Below are positions 17,984 to 26,508 of a stretch of 64,000 bases of DNA, one piece after another. Made by a program: the position numbers and the translations under genes. Below the pieces are notes generated by a model. That model saw nothing but the letters and a program-made list of their open reading frames with translations, was not told the origin of the DNA and made no database searches. Origin of the DNA: Vibrio syngnathi (lineage in GTDB: Bacteria > Pseudomonadota > Gammaproteobacteria > Enterobacterales > Vibrionaceae); assembly GCF_002119525.1 (NCBI RefSeq), contig NZ_CP017916.1, positions 62,001 to 126,000 of the forward strand. Direction: 5' to 3'. Every line of letters begins with the position of its first letter. The first letter of the stretch is position 1.

Positions 17984-18043
17984 GACGATTTTCTGTAAGA
18001 GTTCGACGGCCTTAATTAGATCACATTTTTACTTTAATTGGTA
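17147..18043 (-). mobile_element. IS630-family element, partial second copy (897 bases)
   Basis: This segment matches 16250-17146 base for base over 897 bases except for one substitution (A at 16757 is G here, ATGTAATCATG versus ATGTAGTCATG). It starts abruptly inside the transposase gene and ends exactly at the IS end (TTGGTA). It directly abuts the first copy with no intervening bases. It lacks the other IS end, so it cannot move by itself. Confidence 0.9.
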
Positions 18044-18874
18044 TGACTTCCTTAAAGGTTGTTTATGACCAGTAAGCCCCGAATCAAACATTGATTAGAA
18101 AGCTGTGCTAGGAATAGTAGGGCTTTTTACGTTTCTAGGCCGTCTTAACCTAAAATGTTTTACACATTGAAACGCTTATGAAAATTCCAAATTAGCTCTA
18201 CATTAAGCGCACTCTGTGTAATGACTAAGCCGCGCTTTAAACTTCGGAGTTTTGCTGTGTCTCAGAATTGATTTCGTCTAGAGTCTGAATACATTTACTT
18301 CTTCAATCTTAAACCAATAGGTTGGTTACGGAGGTAGGTCGGGTTTACGATCTCTAACGCTTTGAGGTACATTACTGAAATGTAATTTTCATCTAATGAT
18401 TCCAGTTGCTAAGCCCACTGTAATCTAGAGCTAATCTCTATCAAATGACAACTACTGCGAAACGTCTTTTCTTTCGGTACAAATCCAACCAAGTTATCTG
18501 ATCGTTATTCCTTCAAAAATATATATAAAGGTTGTCAGTCAGCTCAAATGGATTCTAAACAGCTTGTTTTATAATTGGCTAAAACTACATACGGATAGAT
18601 CTAACGTATCCCTCAGTGTTTTTTAGGAAACCTTGCGGGGGATTTCATGAGGATTTAACCTCATGACTTAAAATCAGTACTTATAAAGCATTAATAGCAT
18701 TTGAAAACCCATGATCAAGATGTGTGACTCTAGGTAGGTCTTATTAAAAATGGAAGGTGCTTCGGTCAGCAATAAACTGGGTGTGGAGAAGGGATTTGGA
18801 TGGAAGACTTTTACTAGCATCTCTAGTGTTCGCTTATTAGTACTTAGGAAGTTACCTAAGGCAAACAGCAGATA
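18044..18874. other. Non-coding, probably decayed intergenic segment
   Basis: There is no convincing gene in these 830 bases. The start (about 18092-18130: AGAAAGC...GGGCTTTTTACGTTTCTAGG) looks like a mutated version of the tRNA-Asp terminator region at 15968-16010, which suggests decay of a former rRNA or tRNA tail. A perfect 7-base hairpin CATGAGG/CCTCATG lies at 18646-18665 without a T-run. Short reading frames here (for example 18674-18877, minus) have no ribosome binding site or recognisable similarity. Confidence 0.55.
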
Positions 18875-18901
18875 CAAAAAAGCCGATGTTAGACATCGGC
18901 C
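18875..18901 (-). terminator. Terminator of the hemCDXY operon
   Basis: On the minus strand: stem GCCGATGT/ACATCGGC followed by TTTTTT, 20 bases beyond the hemY stop. Confidence 0.88.
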
Positions 18902-18920
18902 TAGTTTGAGTCGTTTTGAA

Positions 18921-20102
18921 TTACGCTGGTTGAACGAGAGCGAGTGCCTTACGAGAAACTTCGTGAGCTGCTTTGGTCAGGTTCTGCTTCTCTAGTGCAT
19001 CAGATAGGTATCCGTAATCTGAAACATTAGAGCGAAGTGCTAGTGCTTTCTCGAAGTGGCCTTGTGCTTCTGCCCACTTCTGTTCTCTTAGGTAGAACTG
19101 AGCCAGTGCGCTGTGTGCTTCGGCATTGCCACCATCTTTACTGATGGCGCGCTCTAGCATCACAACTACTGGGTGGTGATCGGCAAGGTTAAGCTCTGGA
19201 AGCAACATGTAGAGCTCATTTGAACCACTCTTCGCAATGTTCTCTTTGATCACAGTGAAGGCTTCTGAGTCAGCTTTACGAGCGATCAGTTGCTTCACAA
19301 AGCAGGAAACAAGGTGAGAGCTTTGTTTCTGCTTTCTTGAAAGCTTGTTCCAATGGCTGATTAAACCTTCGCTACCTTGCTGCTGTGCCACATCGTGAAG
19401 CAAGCCACATTGTGCTTTTTGTTCTAACTCAACTTGCTCATCAGCTGTAAGAAGCTTGTTTTTAGCTAGTTTAGGCGTTAACTCTAGTAATGGCTGCCAG
19501 AGTTTAAGCTGCGTGTAGGTGGCTTTTAGTAGGCCAAGTACGGCGGTGTTATTAGGGTATGTACCTTTTAAGGTCGAAAGTGTATCGAATGCGGCTTCGT
19601 AGTTCGACTCACTGATCTGTTGTTTTGCTTTAGTTAGCTCAACGGCCAGTAGAGAGTTCTCTTGTTGGCTAGCAAGCTCGATGTACTTATCACGCTCACT
19701 CGTATTACCTTGTTCATGAGCTGCTTGAGAAGCGACTAAATAACAAAGTAGAGGCATGTCATGGTGGTTAGCCCAACGAGTTACTTTCTTTTCTGCGCCT
19801 TTCCAATCACCTTCAAGCAGCTTTATGATGCCTTCATTGGTATAACGACGAGAGCGTTTTAGTTTACGAACACTGAACCAGTTCCAAGTAGTTGAGCTTG
19901 CGTACATAAGCTTTTTAAATAGGTACTCTAAGCCGAATAGAGCCGCTAGAAGAGCAATGACAAAAATAACCAGTGTTGTCACGCTCATTTCAATGGTCTT
20001 ATTTGCTATCGAGATCAGGACATAACCTTGTTGACCTGAGAACTGAGTTCCAACAATTAACCCAGCACCTAGAACGAGAAAAAGAAAAATCCAACGAATC
20101 AT
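18921..20102 (-). CDS. hemY: HemY, inner-membrane TPR protein of the heme operon
   Basis: The 393-residue protein has two N-terminal membrane segments (about residues 3-23 and 40-62). A long soluble part follows with tetratricopeptide-like helical repeats, for example LLEGDWKGAEKKVTRWA and AHSALAQFYLREQKWAEAQGHFEKAL. This is the proteobacterial HemY family, not the protoporphyrinogen oxidase that shares the name in Bacillus. Its exact role in tetrapyrrole metabolism is unsettled. The start codon overlaps the hemX stop by one base (TAATG), so translation is coupled. It is last in the operon and followed by a strong terminator. Confidence 0.93.
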   Translation of the reverse strand: MIRWIFLFLVLGAGLIVGTQFSGQQGYVLISIANKTIEMSVTTLVIFVIALLAALFGLEYLFKKLMYASSTTWNWFSVRKLKRSRRYTNEGIIKLLEGDWKGAEKKVTRWANHHDMPLLCYLVASQAAHEQGNTSERDKYIELASQQENSLLAVELTKAKQQISESNYEAAFDTLSTLKGTYPNNTAVLGLLKATYTQLKLWQPLLELTPKLAKNKLLTADEQVELEQKAQCGLLHDVAQQQGSEGLISHWNKLSRKQKQSSHLVSCFVKQLIARKADSEAFTVIKENIAKSGSNELYMLLPELNLADHHPVVVMLERAISKDGGNAEAHSALAQFYLREQKWAEAQGHFEKALALRSNVSDYGYLSDALEKQNLTKAAHEVSRKALALVQPA

Positions 20103-21328
20103 TATTTCTCCTCCGTGGTCATAACGGTGACTTCACGACGTAGGCGCTCACGTATCACATCTGACAACTCATTTTGAGACTCAAGTTTTACAGGGTATTT
20201 CACAGAGATGTTTTGTTCACTTAACTGTTTAACCGCTTTCTCAAATTCAATCACTGAGTTGTTATCTTGGTTTAGGTACGCTTTTGACCACTCGTTAGCG
20301 GTATTAAGTGCTGCACTGTAGATATCACCTTGCTCTTTGTAGACAGCGCGAATTGCGGTCTCTAATTTGCCCTTGATATTCTCACGTAGGTAGAAGTGTT
20401 GCTCGGGAGAGAGTAGAGGGATGACTTCACCATCACGACTACGGAAGGTGATGAAGTTTTCTGAGAAGTCTTTCATCGACGTCATCAGGTTGTTCTGCCA
20501 ATCATTAATATCTTTCGATACCGCTTTTTTCTCAACAACTGCAGCTTCTGGAAGAATTGCATTGGCAAGCGGTAGCGTATCGACTTGCTGTTGCAGACTT
20601 GTGATGCGTAGAACTAAGCCATCGCGGTCGATAAGAGGGATAGTGCGAAGCTTAGTAATGTCATTGGTCATTGATTGGCGCAGTGATACTAAGCTTGGGT
20701 CATTTAGTGCTGCGATACGTTGATCGGCGTTTTCCATTAGTTTGGTTGCGCTAACGGCATCATGCTCAAGGAATAGTTTACGACCTGCTAGTTTTACTAG
20801 GTAATCGGCTTCAGCAAGCAACCAGTCATTCGGTCGACGGCCTTTAACGTCAGCTACTGCTAACTGCAGGCTTTGAATACTCTTTTGTTGCTGGGATTGT
20901 ACGACCTGAGTTTTCTCCACTGCGTGAGAAGCTTCTTGGATAGTCTCTTGCTTGATGGTTTGCAGGTCTTTATTTACTGCAGATTGGGTATTTTTCAGTT
21001 GTGTTTGAAGAGCAGCGATTTGAGTTGAATACTCAGCGCTCTTTTGCTGCATTTGAAATGCGATACCGCCACTGAAAATAATAGAAATAGCGATCGCAAT
21101 AGCGCCTAGTTTGACACCGCGCTTACCTTGCTTTTCTGCTTTCTCGATTTGCTCTTTATGCTCAGCTTGAGGCTGTTCACTTTGAACCGTATTTGACGCA
21201 GAGGCATCAAGTTTTTTTTCAGGCTGTTTTGTCTCTGTAGATTCAGCTTTTTCGTTTTCAACAACTACTGGCTGAGTGTCTTGTTTCTTTTCAGGTTCAA
21301 TATGCTCATTATTTTTTTTGCTTGTCAT
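20102..21328 (-). CDS. hemX: HemX, membrane-anchored protein of the heme operon
   Basis: The N-terminal 70 residues are charged and low-complexity, rich in E, K and Q (cytoplasmic). One membrane segment follows at about 74-96 (GVKLGAIAIAISIIFSGGIA), then a glutamine-rich coiled coil (about 97-160) and a helical periplasmic domain with the family stretch NDWLLAEADYLVKLAGRKLFLE. HemX proteins are often labelled uroporphyrinogen-III methyltransferase from an old assignment, but no SAM-methyltransferase motif is visible here. ATG at 21328 has AGGAAA upstream. It lies between hemD (19-base gap) and hemY (1-base overlap). Confidence 0.93.
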   Translation of the reverse strand: MTSKKNNEHIEPEKKQDTQPVVVENEKAESTETKQPEKKLDASASNTVQSEQPQAEHKEQIEKAEKQGKRGVKLGAIAIAISIIFSGGIAFQMQQKSAEYSTQIAALQTQLKNTQSAVNKDLQTIKQETIQEASHAVEKTQVVQSQQQKSIQSLQLAVADVKGRRPNDWLLAEADYLVKLAGRKLFLEHDAVSATKLMENADQRIAALNDPSLVSLRQSMTNDITKLRTIPLIDRDGLVLRITSLQQQVDTLPLANAILPEAAVVEKKAVSKDINDWQNNLMTSMKDFSENFITFRSRDGEVIPLLSPEQHFYLRENIKGKLETAIRAVYKEQGDIYSAALNTANEWSKAYLNQDNNSVIEFEKAVKQLSEQNISVKYPVKLESQNELSDVIRERLRREVTVMTTEEK

Positions 21329-21347
21329 GCTTATTTCCTGTTTCTAG

Positions 21348-22076
21348 CTAGGGCCGGAGAGCAGCCAGTAATATTTGGTTCGTAGCACTGTGAGTATTGG
21401 TCACGTTCGAGAAACCGAGTTGTTGTGCTCGTTCTACTATGCGTTGGCTTGGGACAAATAGTTGTCTTGTTGAAAGCCAAGCCAAATACTCATCAGGGGT
21501 AATTGAGCAGAGATACTCCAATTGTTCCTGACTAGTGATGACAACTTTGGACGTTTTTTTGTTTATCCATGTTTGATAGATATTGTGATCGTTAATGGGA
21601 ATATATTCTCTACGGTAGGTCTCACAATAAGAGACTTGTGCACCTCGATTGAGTAAATAATCTCGAATGAGCTCACGCCCACCATTTCCACGCAGTATCA
21701 AAATGGATTTATTATCTACGCCATTAAGTTCAGTAAGTTTGAGAAGATGTTCACTATCACTCACTTGGGGATAGTTTACTTTTTGTTTACTAACTTTGCT
21801 TAAAACGTGCGCAGTTTTTTGACCAACGCCAAGATAAAGCGGCGAAGTTGGCCAAATAGATGAAGTTTTCGAAAGGATGCTTTGGGCAGCGGTCACAGCG
21901 TGGTGACTGACTGCAATAATGATATCGCTGTTATTAAGCTGGGTGCTTAAATCCGATGAGTGTGGATTATCAACGATACGAATAAGCGGATGATGGATTG
22001 CTTGAATCCCTTCATCCGCTAGTTGTTGGCAAAGCGATTGTCCCTCTGAGCCGGGACGTGTCACCAACACTGTCAT
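21348..22076 (-). CDS. hemD: Uroporphyrinogen-III synthase
   Basis: HemD closes hydroxymethylbilane, the HemC product, to uroporphyrinogen III while inverting ring D. The 242-residue protein has the usual weakly conserved two-domain layout. It starts MTVLVTRPGSEGQSLCQQL, has the central TELNGVDNKSILILRGNGGRELI (typical LxxRGxxGRE) and the late SATNQILLAAL. It begins 2 bases after the hemC stop, so the pair is translationally coupled. Confidence 0.95.
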   Translation of the reverse strand: MTVLVTRPGSEGQSLCQQLADEGIQAIHHPLIRIVDNPHSSDLSTQLNNSDIIIAVSHHAVTAAQSILSKTSSIWPTSPLYLGVGQKTAHVLSKVSKQKVNYPQVSDSEHLLKLTELNGVDNKSILILRGNGGRELIRDYLLNRGAQVSYCETYRREYIPINDHNIYQTWINKKTSKVVITSQEQLEYLCSITPDEYLAWLSTRQLFVPSQRIVERAQQLGFSNVTNTHSATNQILLAALRP

Positions 22077-22078
22077 GA

Positions 22079-23017
22079 TTATTCTTGGTCAGCGTAGAGC
22101 TTGGTTAAGATTTCTCTCGCGCCATCATCCAGCAACTGATTTGCCAGAGTAACGCCAAGCGCTTCTGCATCTTTGCGAAGGCCAGAGATCTCACCACGAA
22201 CCATTTTAGAACCATCTGGTTCGCCTACTAATGCACGTAGCCAGATATTATCGCCATCTAATAATGAGTAGCTGCCGATAGGCACCTGACAACCACCTTC
22301 TAGGGTAAGGTTCATTGCACGTTCGCACAGTACACGATCAGCCGTGTCTTTATGATTCAGTGGTTCAAGGAGTTTAATCAGACGCTCGTCATCAAGGCGA
22401 CACTCAATACCAACAGCGCCTTGGCCAACAGCAGGGAGAGACTGCTCTGGTTCGATGAAGCTACGAATACGCTCTTCTAGCTCTAGACGTTTAAGACCTG
22501 CAGCAGCGAGTACGATCGCATCGTATTGACCATCATCGAGTTTACCTAGACGAGTACCAACATTGCCGCGCAGTTCTTTGATGATCAGATCTGGGCGGTA
22601 TTCTAGCAACTGACATTGACGACGCAGGCTACACGTACCCACGACAGCACCTTGTGGTAGCTCGTCGATGTTGTTGTAAGTGTTTGAAACGAAAGCATCA
22701 CGAGGATCTTCGCGTTCACAGATAGTTACTAGACCTAGACCTTCAGGGAAGTCGACCGGTACATCTTTCATTGAGTGAACGGCTAGGTCAGCACGACCTT
22801 CTAGCATGGCTACTTCGAGTTCTTTAACGAACAACCCTTTACCACCCACTTTAGCCAGCGGGGTATCTAGGATGATGTCACCTTTGGTCACCATAGTTAC
22901 CAACTCAACCTCTAAACCAGGGTGAGCAGCTTGCAGCGCATCCCTTACAAAGTATGCCTGCCAAAGGGCAAGAGGGCTTTTTCTGGTCGCGATACGGATT
23001 GGTGCTGAATTTGTCAT
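22079..23017 (-). CDS. hemC: Porphobilinogen deaminase (hydroxymethylbilane synthase)
   Basis: HemC joins four porphobilinogen molecules into hydroxymethylbilane in the cytoplasm. The start chosen is ATG 23017 ([20 protein letters not shown]), which gives 312 residues, the normal length. An in-frame codon 42 bases further upstream would add residues not seen in the family. C243 in [12 protein letters not shown] carries the dipyrromethane cofactor. D85 equivalent region [11 protein letters not shown] and the arginines of CSLRRQCQL and [10 protein letters not shown] are present. It is first in the hemCDXY operon and divergent from cyaA across a 344-base gap. Confidence 0.97.
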
Positions 23018-23361
23018 GGTGTTTCCGATATAGGTTCTGTAATAGGCTAATCCTACCATTGTGAGGCGAAAATTCTTACTGTTTGATCATTCCATGCTTT
23101 GATAGCTGAGGGATTTTCATGAGTTCACCAAAATAGTGTGATTGGTATCTCATTTGAAACATGGGCTATTATTAGAAATAGGTAATAAAGAGGACACTAC
23201 GGCGCCGTGAGTTTAACTTTTTGTCATCAAGGCATTGGCCAGTATGACAGGTTCCTTTGCTTTACCATTAAGGGTAAAAGTGTTAAATTGATCACGTTTT
23301 GTTGTTCCTTTCGTTCAGTAACTAAACAGAAGTGCATTTAATCTCAAACCAAGGACTTACC
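23018..23361. promoter_or_regulatory. Divergent hemC-cyaA control region with two CRP-like sites
   Basis: Two matches to the CRP pattern TGTGA-N6-TCACA lie upstream of cyaA. TGTGA-TTGGTA-TCTCA at 23137-23152 matches 9 of 10. TGTTA-AATTGA-TCACG at 23281-23296 matches 8 of 10. cyaA is repressed by CRP in enteric bacteria, so the sites are plausible. An inverted repeat TTTACC/GGTAAA lies at about 23262-23277. I could not assign -35/-10 pairs with confidence. Confidence 0.55.
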
Positions 23362-25890
23362 TTGCAGGCTTACACTCAGACTTTGATTCAACGATTAGAC
23401 AATCTTAATCAGCAGCGCATTGATCGTGCGTTGGCGTTGATGAATGTCCAAGGCCAGCGAGTTTTCAACCTTATTCCTGCACTACTTCACTTCAATCATC
23501 CCATGATGCCTGGTTATTATGATCAACAAGTTCCTTTTGGAATTCGTAGCTTCACGCCTAATGAATTCCAAAAGCAATTTGTCTCTGATACCGAATTAAC
23601 GCTGGGTGGAAAACTCACCGAGGCTGCTGAACCGGCAATCCTGGGCTTGTACACCATGGGCAGTACTTCTTCTATTGGCCAAAGCACTTCAAGTGACCTC
23701 GATATCTGGGTGTGTGTTTCTCCGGATATGGATGGCGCATCTCGCGACAGCCTGACCAACAAATGTCTGTTGATTACCGACTGGGCTGAAACCTTAGGGG
23801 TTGAAGCTAACTTCTTCTTGATGGATGAACAGCGTTTCCGCTCAAACCATTCTGAAGAGATGACCGGTGATAACTGTGGCTCTTCACAGCACTTATTACT
23901 GCTTGATGAGTTCTATCGCTCTGCCGTTCGTTTGGCTGGCCAGCGTTTGTTGTGGCAAATAATTCCGCCAGAAATGGAAGAGTGTTACGACGAGTATGTC
24001 CAAGGCCTGTGTCAGGATGGTTATCTTGATTGCTCGCAGTGGATCGATTTCGGCAAGCTGAACCGCATCCCTGCTGAAGAGTACTTTGGTTCAAACCTAT
24101 GGCAGCTCTATAAGAGTATCGACTCACCGTATAAATCGGTTTTGAAGGCGATCCTGTTAGAAGCTTATTCATGGGAATACCCAAACACCCAACTGCTTAG
24201 TATTGATACCAAGCGTCGCTTCTTCGCGGATGAACCGGATCTGTATGGCATGGATAGCTACTATCTGATGCTCGAGAAGGTAACGCGCTATCTAGAACGC
24301 ATTAACGACCACACTCGATTGGACTTGGTGAGACGCTGTTTCTACCTTAAGACCCACGAGAAGTTGTCACGAGATGCGGGCATTGGTTCTGTTGCGTGGC
24401 GTCGTGAAGCCTTAACTGAGATGACTAAGTCTTGGAATTGGGGACATGAAACCATTGCTGAGCTCGATAACCGCCGTAACTGGAAGGTAGAGCAAGTTAA
24501 AGTGGTACACCATGCATTACTTGATGCCTTGATGCTGAGCTACCGCAATCTGATTCAATTTGCGCGTCGTAACGACATCACTTCGGCAATCAGCCCACAA
24601 GATATCAGTATCTTGGCTCGTAAGCTTTACGCTGCGTTTGAGGTGTTGCCGGGTAAAGTGACACTACTGAACCCACAAATCTCTCCTGATCTGCATGAAC
24701 CAGACTTGAGCTTCATCGAAGTTCGTCAGGGTCAGTCGAATAAAGCCGGTTGGTACTTGTATAAGCAGCCACTGGTAGCGCATCGTATTCTTGGTCAGCC
24801 TTCTCTGGAACACCATGAGTACTTGAGTAAGTTGGTTGCTTGGTCGTTTTTTAATGGCTTGATTACCGAGTCGACGCGTTTGCACTCTGTGGTACGTGAC
24901 GCTCAGATTGATATCGATAAGTTCTACCAAATGGTGAGCGACCTGCGTAATACGTTTTCTTTGCGTAAGCGCCGCCCGAGTATGCAAGCTCTGGCGAGCC
25001 CGTGTGAAATAAGCCAACTGGCGATGTTCATCAACTTTGAAAGTGACCCAACTTCTGAATTAAGTGGTCGTGCGTTGAAGGTTGATCTTAAGAACGCCGA
25101 TATCTTCAGTTTTGGTGAAGAGGGTAAGAGTTTAGTCGGCAGTGTTGATCTGGTTTATCGTAACTCTTGGCATGAAGTACGTACGCTTCATTTCCAAGGT
25201 GATACTGCAATGCTCGACGCGTTGAAGACGGTACTTGGTAAAATGCACCAAGATGCTTTACCGCCAGAATCGGTCGATGTGTTCTGTTACAGCAAAAACC
25301 TGCGTGGTGTGATGCGTAATATGGTGTATCAACTGCTTGCTGAGTGTATCGACTTACGATTGAAACCGATTGAGCCGGAGAAGCGCCGCCGCTTCAAGGC
25401 TATTCGTCTGGCAAACAAGATGTTTGGCCTGTTCTTTGAACGTCGTGGTGTTTCGGTGCAGATGCTGGAAAACTCGGTCGATTTCTATCGTAGTATCTCG
25501 ACGAATAAGCTGAAGGGCTCACCTTTACTGATGCTCGATAAAGAGCAAGAGTATCAGTTACCAGAAGTGGTTGATGGTTTTGCGAGTGAAGGTTTAATTC
25601 AGTTTTTCTTTGAGGATACCGACAAAGGTTTCAATATTTATGTATTGGACGAGTCGAATCAAGTTGAGGTGTATCACCAATACAGCGGTGAAAAAGATGA
25701 GATGATCGCGAGCGTGAATTCTTTCTACACTTCAGTAAAAGATGAGTCGAAGGTGTCGTCTAAGTTGATTAATTTCAATCTACCTCAGTACTACCAAATT
25801 GTTCATCCTGAAGAAGGTCACTCTTACGTGGTGCCTTACCGTAACGATGCGACTTTAGCTTCTCGGAGCTCAAAGATAGTCAACATCTAG
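23362..25890 (+). CDS. cyaA: Class I adenylate cyclase
   Basis: CyaA makes cyclic AMP from ATP, the signal read by CRP. I chose the TTG at 23362 (LQAYTQTLIQRLDNLNQQRIDRAL). AAGGA sits 6 bases upstream, and class I cyclases of this group typically begin with an inefficient TTG. The in-frame GTG at 23332 has no visible ribosome binding site. The product is 842 residues. The catalytic nucleotidyltransferase motif GSTSSIGQSTSSDLDIWVC lies at about 100-118. The rest of the catalytic half (EFYRSAVRLAGQRLLWQ, LWQLYKSIDSPYKSVLK) and the C-terminal regulatory half (VVDGFASEGLIQFFFE, LINFNLPQYYQIV) are complete. Confidence 0.95.
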   Translation: MQAYTQTLIQRLDNLNQQRIDRALALMNVQGQRVFNLIPALLHFNHPMMPGYYDQQVPFGIRSFTPNEFQKQFVSDTELTLGGKLTEAAEPAILGLYTMGSTSSIGQSTSSDLDIWVCVSPDMDGASRDSLTNKCLLITDWAETLGVEANFFLMDEQRFRSNHSEEMTGDNCGSSQHLLLLDEFYRSAVRLAGQRLLWQIIPPEMEECYDEYVQGLCQDGYLDCSQWIDFGKLNRIPAEEYFGSNLWQLYKSIDSPYKSVLKAILLEAYSWEYPNTQLLSIDTKRRFFADEPDLYGMDSYYLMLEKVTRYLERINDHTRLDLVRRCFYLKTHEKLSRDAGIGSVAWRREALTEMTKSWNWGHETIAELDNRRNWKVEQVKVVHHALLDALMLSYRNLIQFARRNDITSAISPQDISILARKLYAAFEVLPGKVTLLNPQISPDLHEPDLSFIEVRQGQSNKAGWYLYKQPLVAHRILGQPSLEHHEYLSKLVAWSFFNGLITESTRLHSVVRDAQIDIDKFYQMVSDLRNTFSLRKRRPSMQALASPCEISQLAMFINFESDPTSELSGRALKVDLKNADIFSFGEEGKSLVGSVDLVYRNSWHEVRTLHFQGDTAMLDALKTVLGKMHQDALPPESVDVFCYSKNLRGVMRNMVYQLLAECIDLRLKPIEPEKRRRFKAIRLANKMFGLFFERRGVSVQMLENSVDFYRSISTNKLKGSPLLMLDKEQEYQLPEVVDGFASEGLIQFFFEDTDKGFNIYVLDESNQVEVYHQYSGEKDEMIASVNSFYTSVKDESKVSSKLINFNLPQYYQIVHPEEGHSYVVPYRNDATLASRSSKIVNI

Positions 25891-25916
25891 GCTTATTCTC
25901 GATAATTGATATTAAG

Positions 25917-25946
25917 AAAGGAGTGATTGATTCACTCCTTTTTGTT
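25917..25946. terminator. Bidirectional terminator between cyaA and cyaY
   Basis: Arms AAAGGAGTGA and TTCACTCCTTT around a short loop, with A-run before and T-run after. It can serve both converging genes. Confidence 0.85.
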
Positions 25947-25959
25947 TTTTTACCAATAA

Positions 25960-26274
25960 TTAGACCCAATTGATCTCTTCATCTGCGTGCTTTTCGCATT
26001 CTTCTTTGACCATCTCAAACAATTCCATACCCGTCTTTGAGCATGTCCATTTGTCATCAACTAGCTTGAAGTGAAAGCCACCAGATTTAGATGCTAACCA
26101 GATCTCACGCATTGGTTCTTGGCGGTTGATGATAATTTGGCTGCGGTTTTCAAACTCCAGCGTCATCACGTTACCAGTCACTTCGTAATCAACATCTGCC
26201 TCTGATTCATCGATAGCTTCTTCGATGTTTTGCATCTGTATATCGACCAGTTGATGAAATTCCGTATCGTTCAT
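25960..26274 (-). CDS. cyaY: Frataxin-like iron-binding protein CyaY
   Basis: CyaY binds iron and modulates iron-sulfur cluster assembly by IscS. At 104 residues it has the normal length. The acidic first helix (QMQNIEEAIDESEADVDYE) carries the iron-binding carboxylates. The beta-sheet signature RQEPMREIWLASKSGGFHF matches the family. It is transcribed towards cyaA and is divergent from lptM. Confidence 0.96.
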   Translation of the reverse strand: MNDTEFHQLVDIQMQNIEEAIDESEADVDYEVTGNVMTLEFENRSQIIINRQEPMREIWLASKSGGFHFKLVDDKWTCSKTGMELFEMVKEECEKHADEEINWV

Positions 26275-26349
26275 CCTTTCTATCCTATTGCTTTTCTTGA
26301 GTGTGGTGCGATTATAGGGGGCATTGAGTCAATAATCACGATATGCAAA

Positions 26350-26466
26350 ATGAAAAAATTAATTACCGCTCTGTTTATAGTGTCCGTTATTGGACTTTCT
26401 GGTTGTGGTCAAACAGGTCCGTTGTACGATCCTGATGCAGTACAGCAAACTGAACAATCAGAATAA
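26350..26466 (+). CDS. lptM: LPS-assembly lipoprotein LptM (YifL)
   Basis: A very short lipoprotein of 38 residues. The start ATG 26350 gives MKKLITALFIVSVIGLSGCG with lipobox LSGC, so the mature protein begins at C19 and is anchored to the outer membrane. The following GQTGPLYDPD matches the short conserved motif of LptM/YifL, which in E. coli helps mature the LptD/E translocon. The cyaY-lptM-lysA-dapF order supports the assignment. Longer readings of this frame that start at 26230 run antisense to cyaY and are not credible. Confidence 0.88.
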   Translation: MKKLITALFIVSVIGLSGCGQTGPLYDPDAVQQTEQSE

Positions 26467-26508
26467 GTGAAAACACGCAGAAATCGTTATTTATAAGGGA
26501 TAAGAACT

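Noticed and set aside
16036..18043. Composite transposon made of two IS630 copies
   Set aside because: The copies abut directly with no cargo and the second lacks one end, so they cannot form a composite element.
18674..18877. 67-codon minus-strand frame in the gap before hemY, overlapped by a plus-strand frame 18750-18995
   Set aside because: No ribosome binding site, no family resemblance, low-complexity composition; the plus-strand frame runs into hemY antisense.
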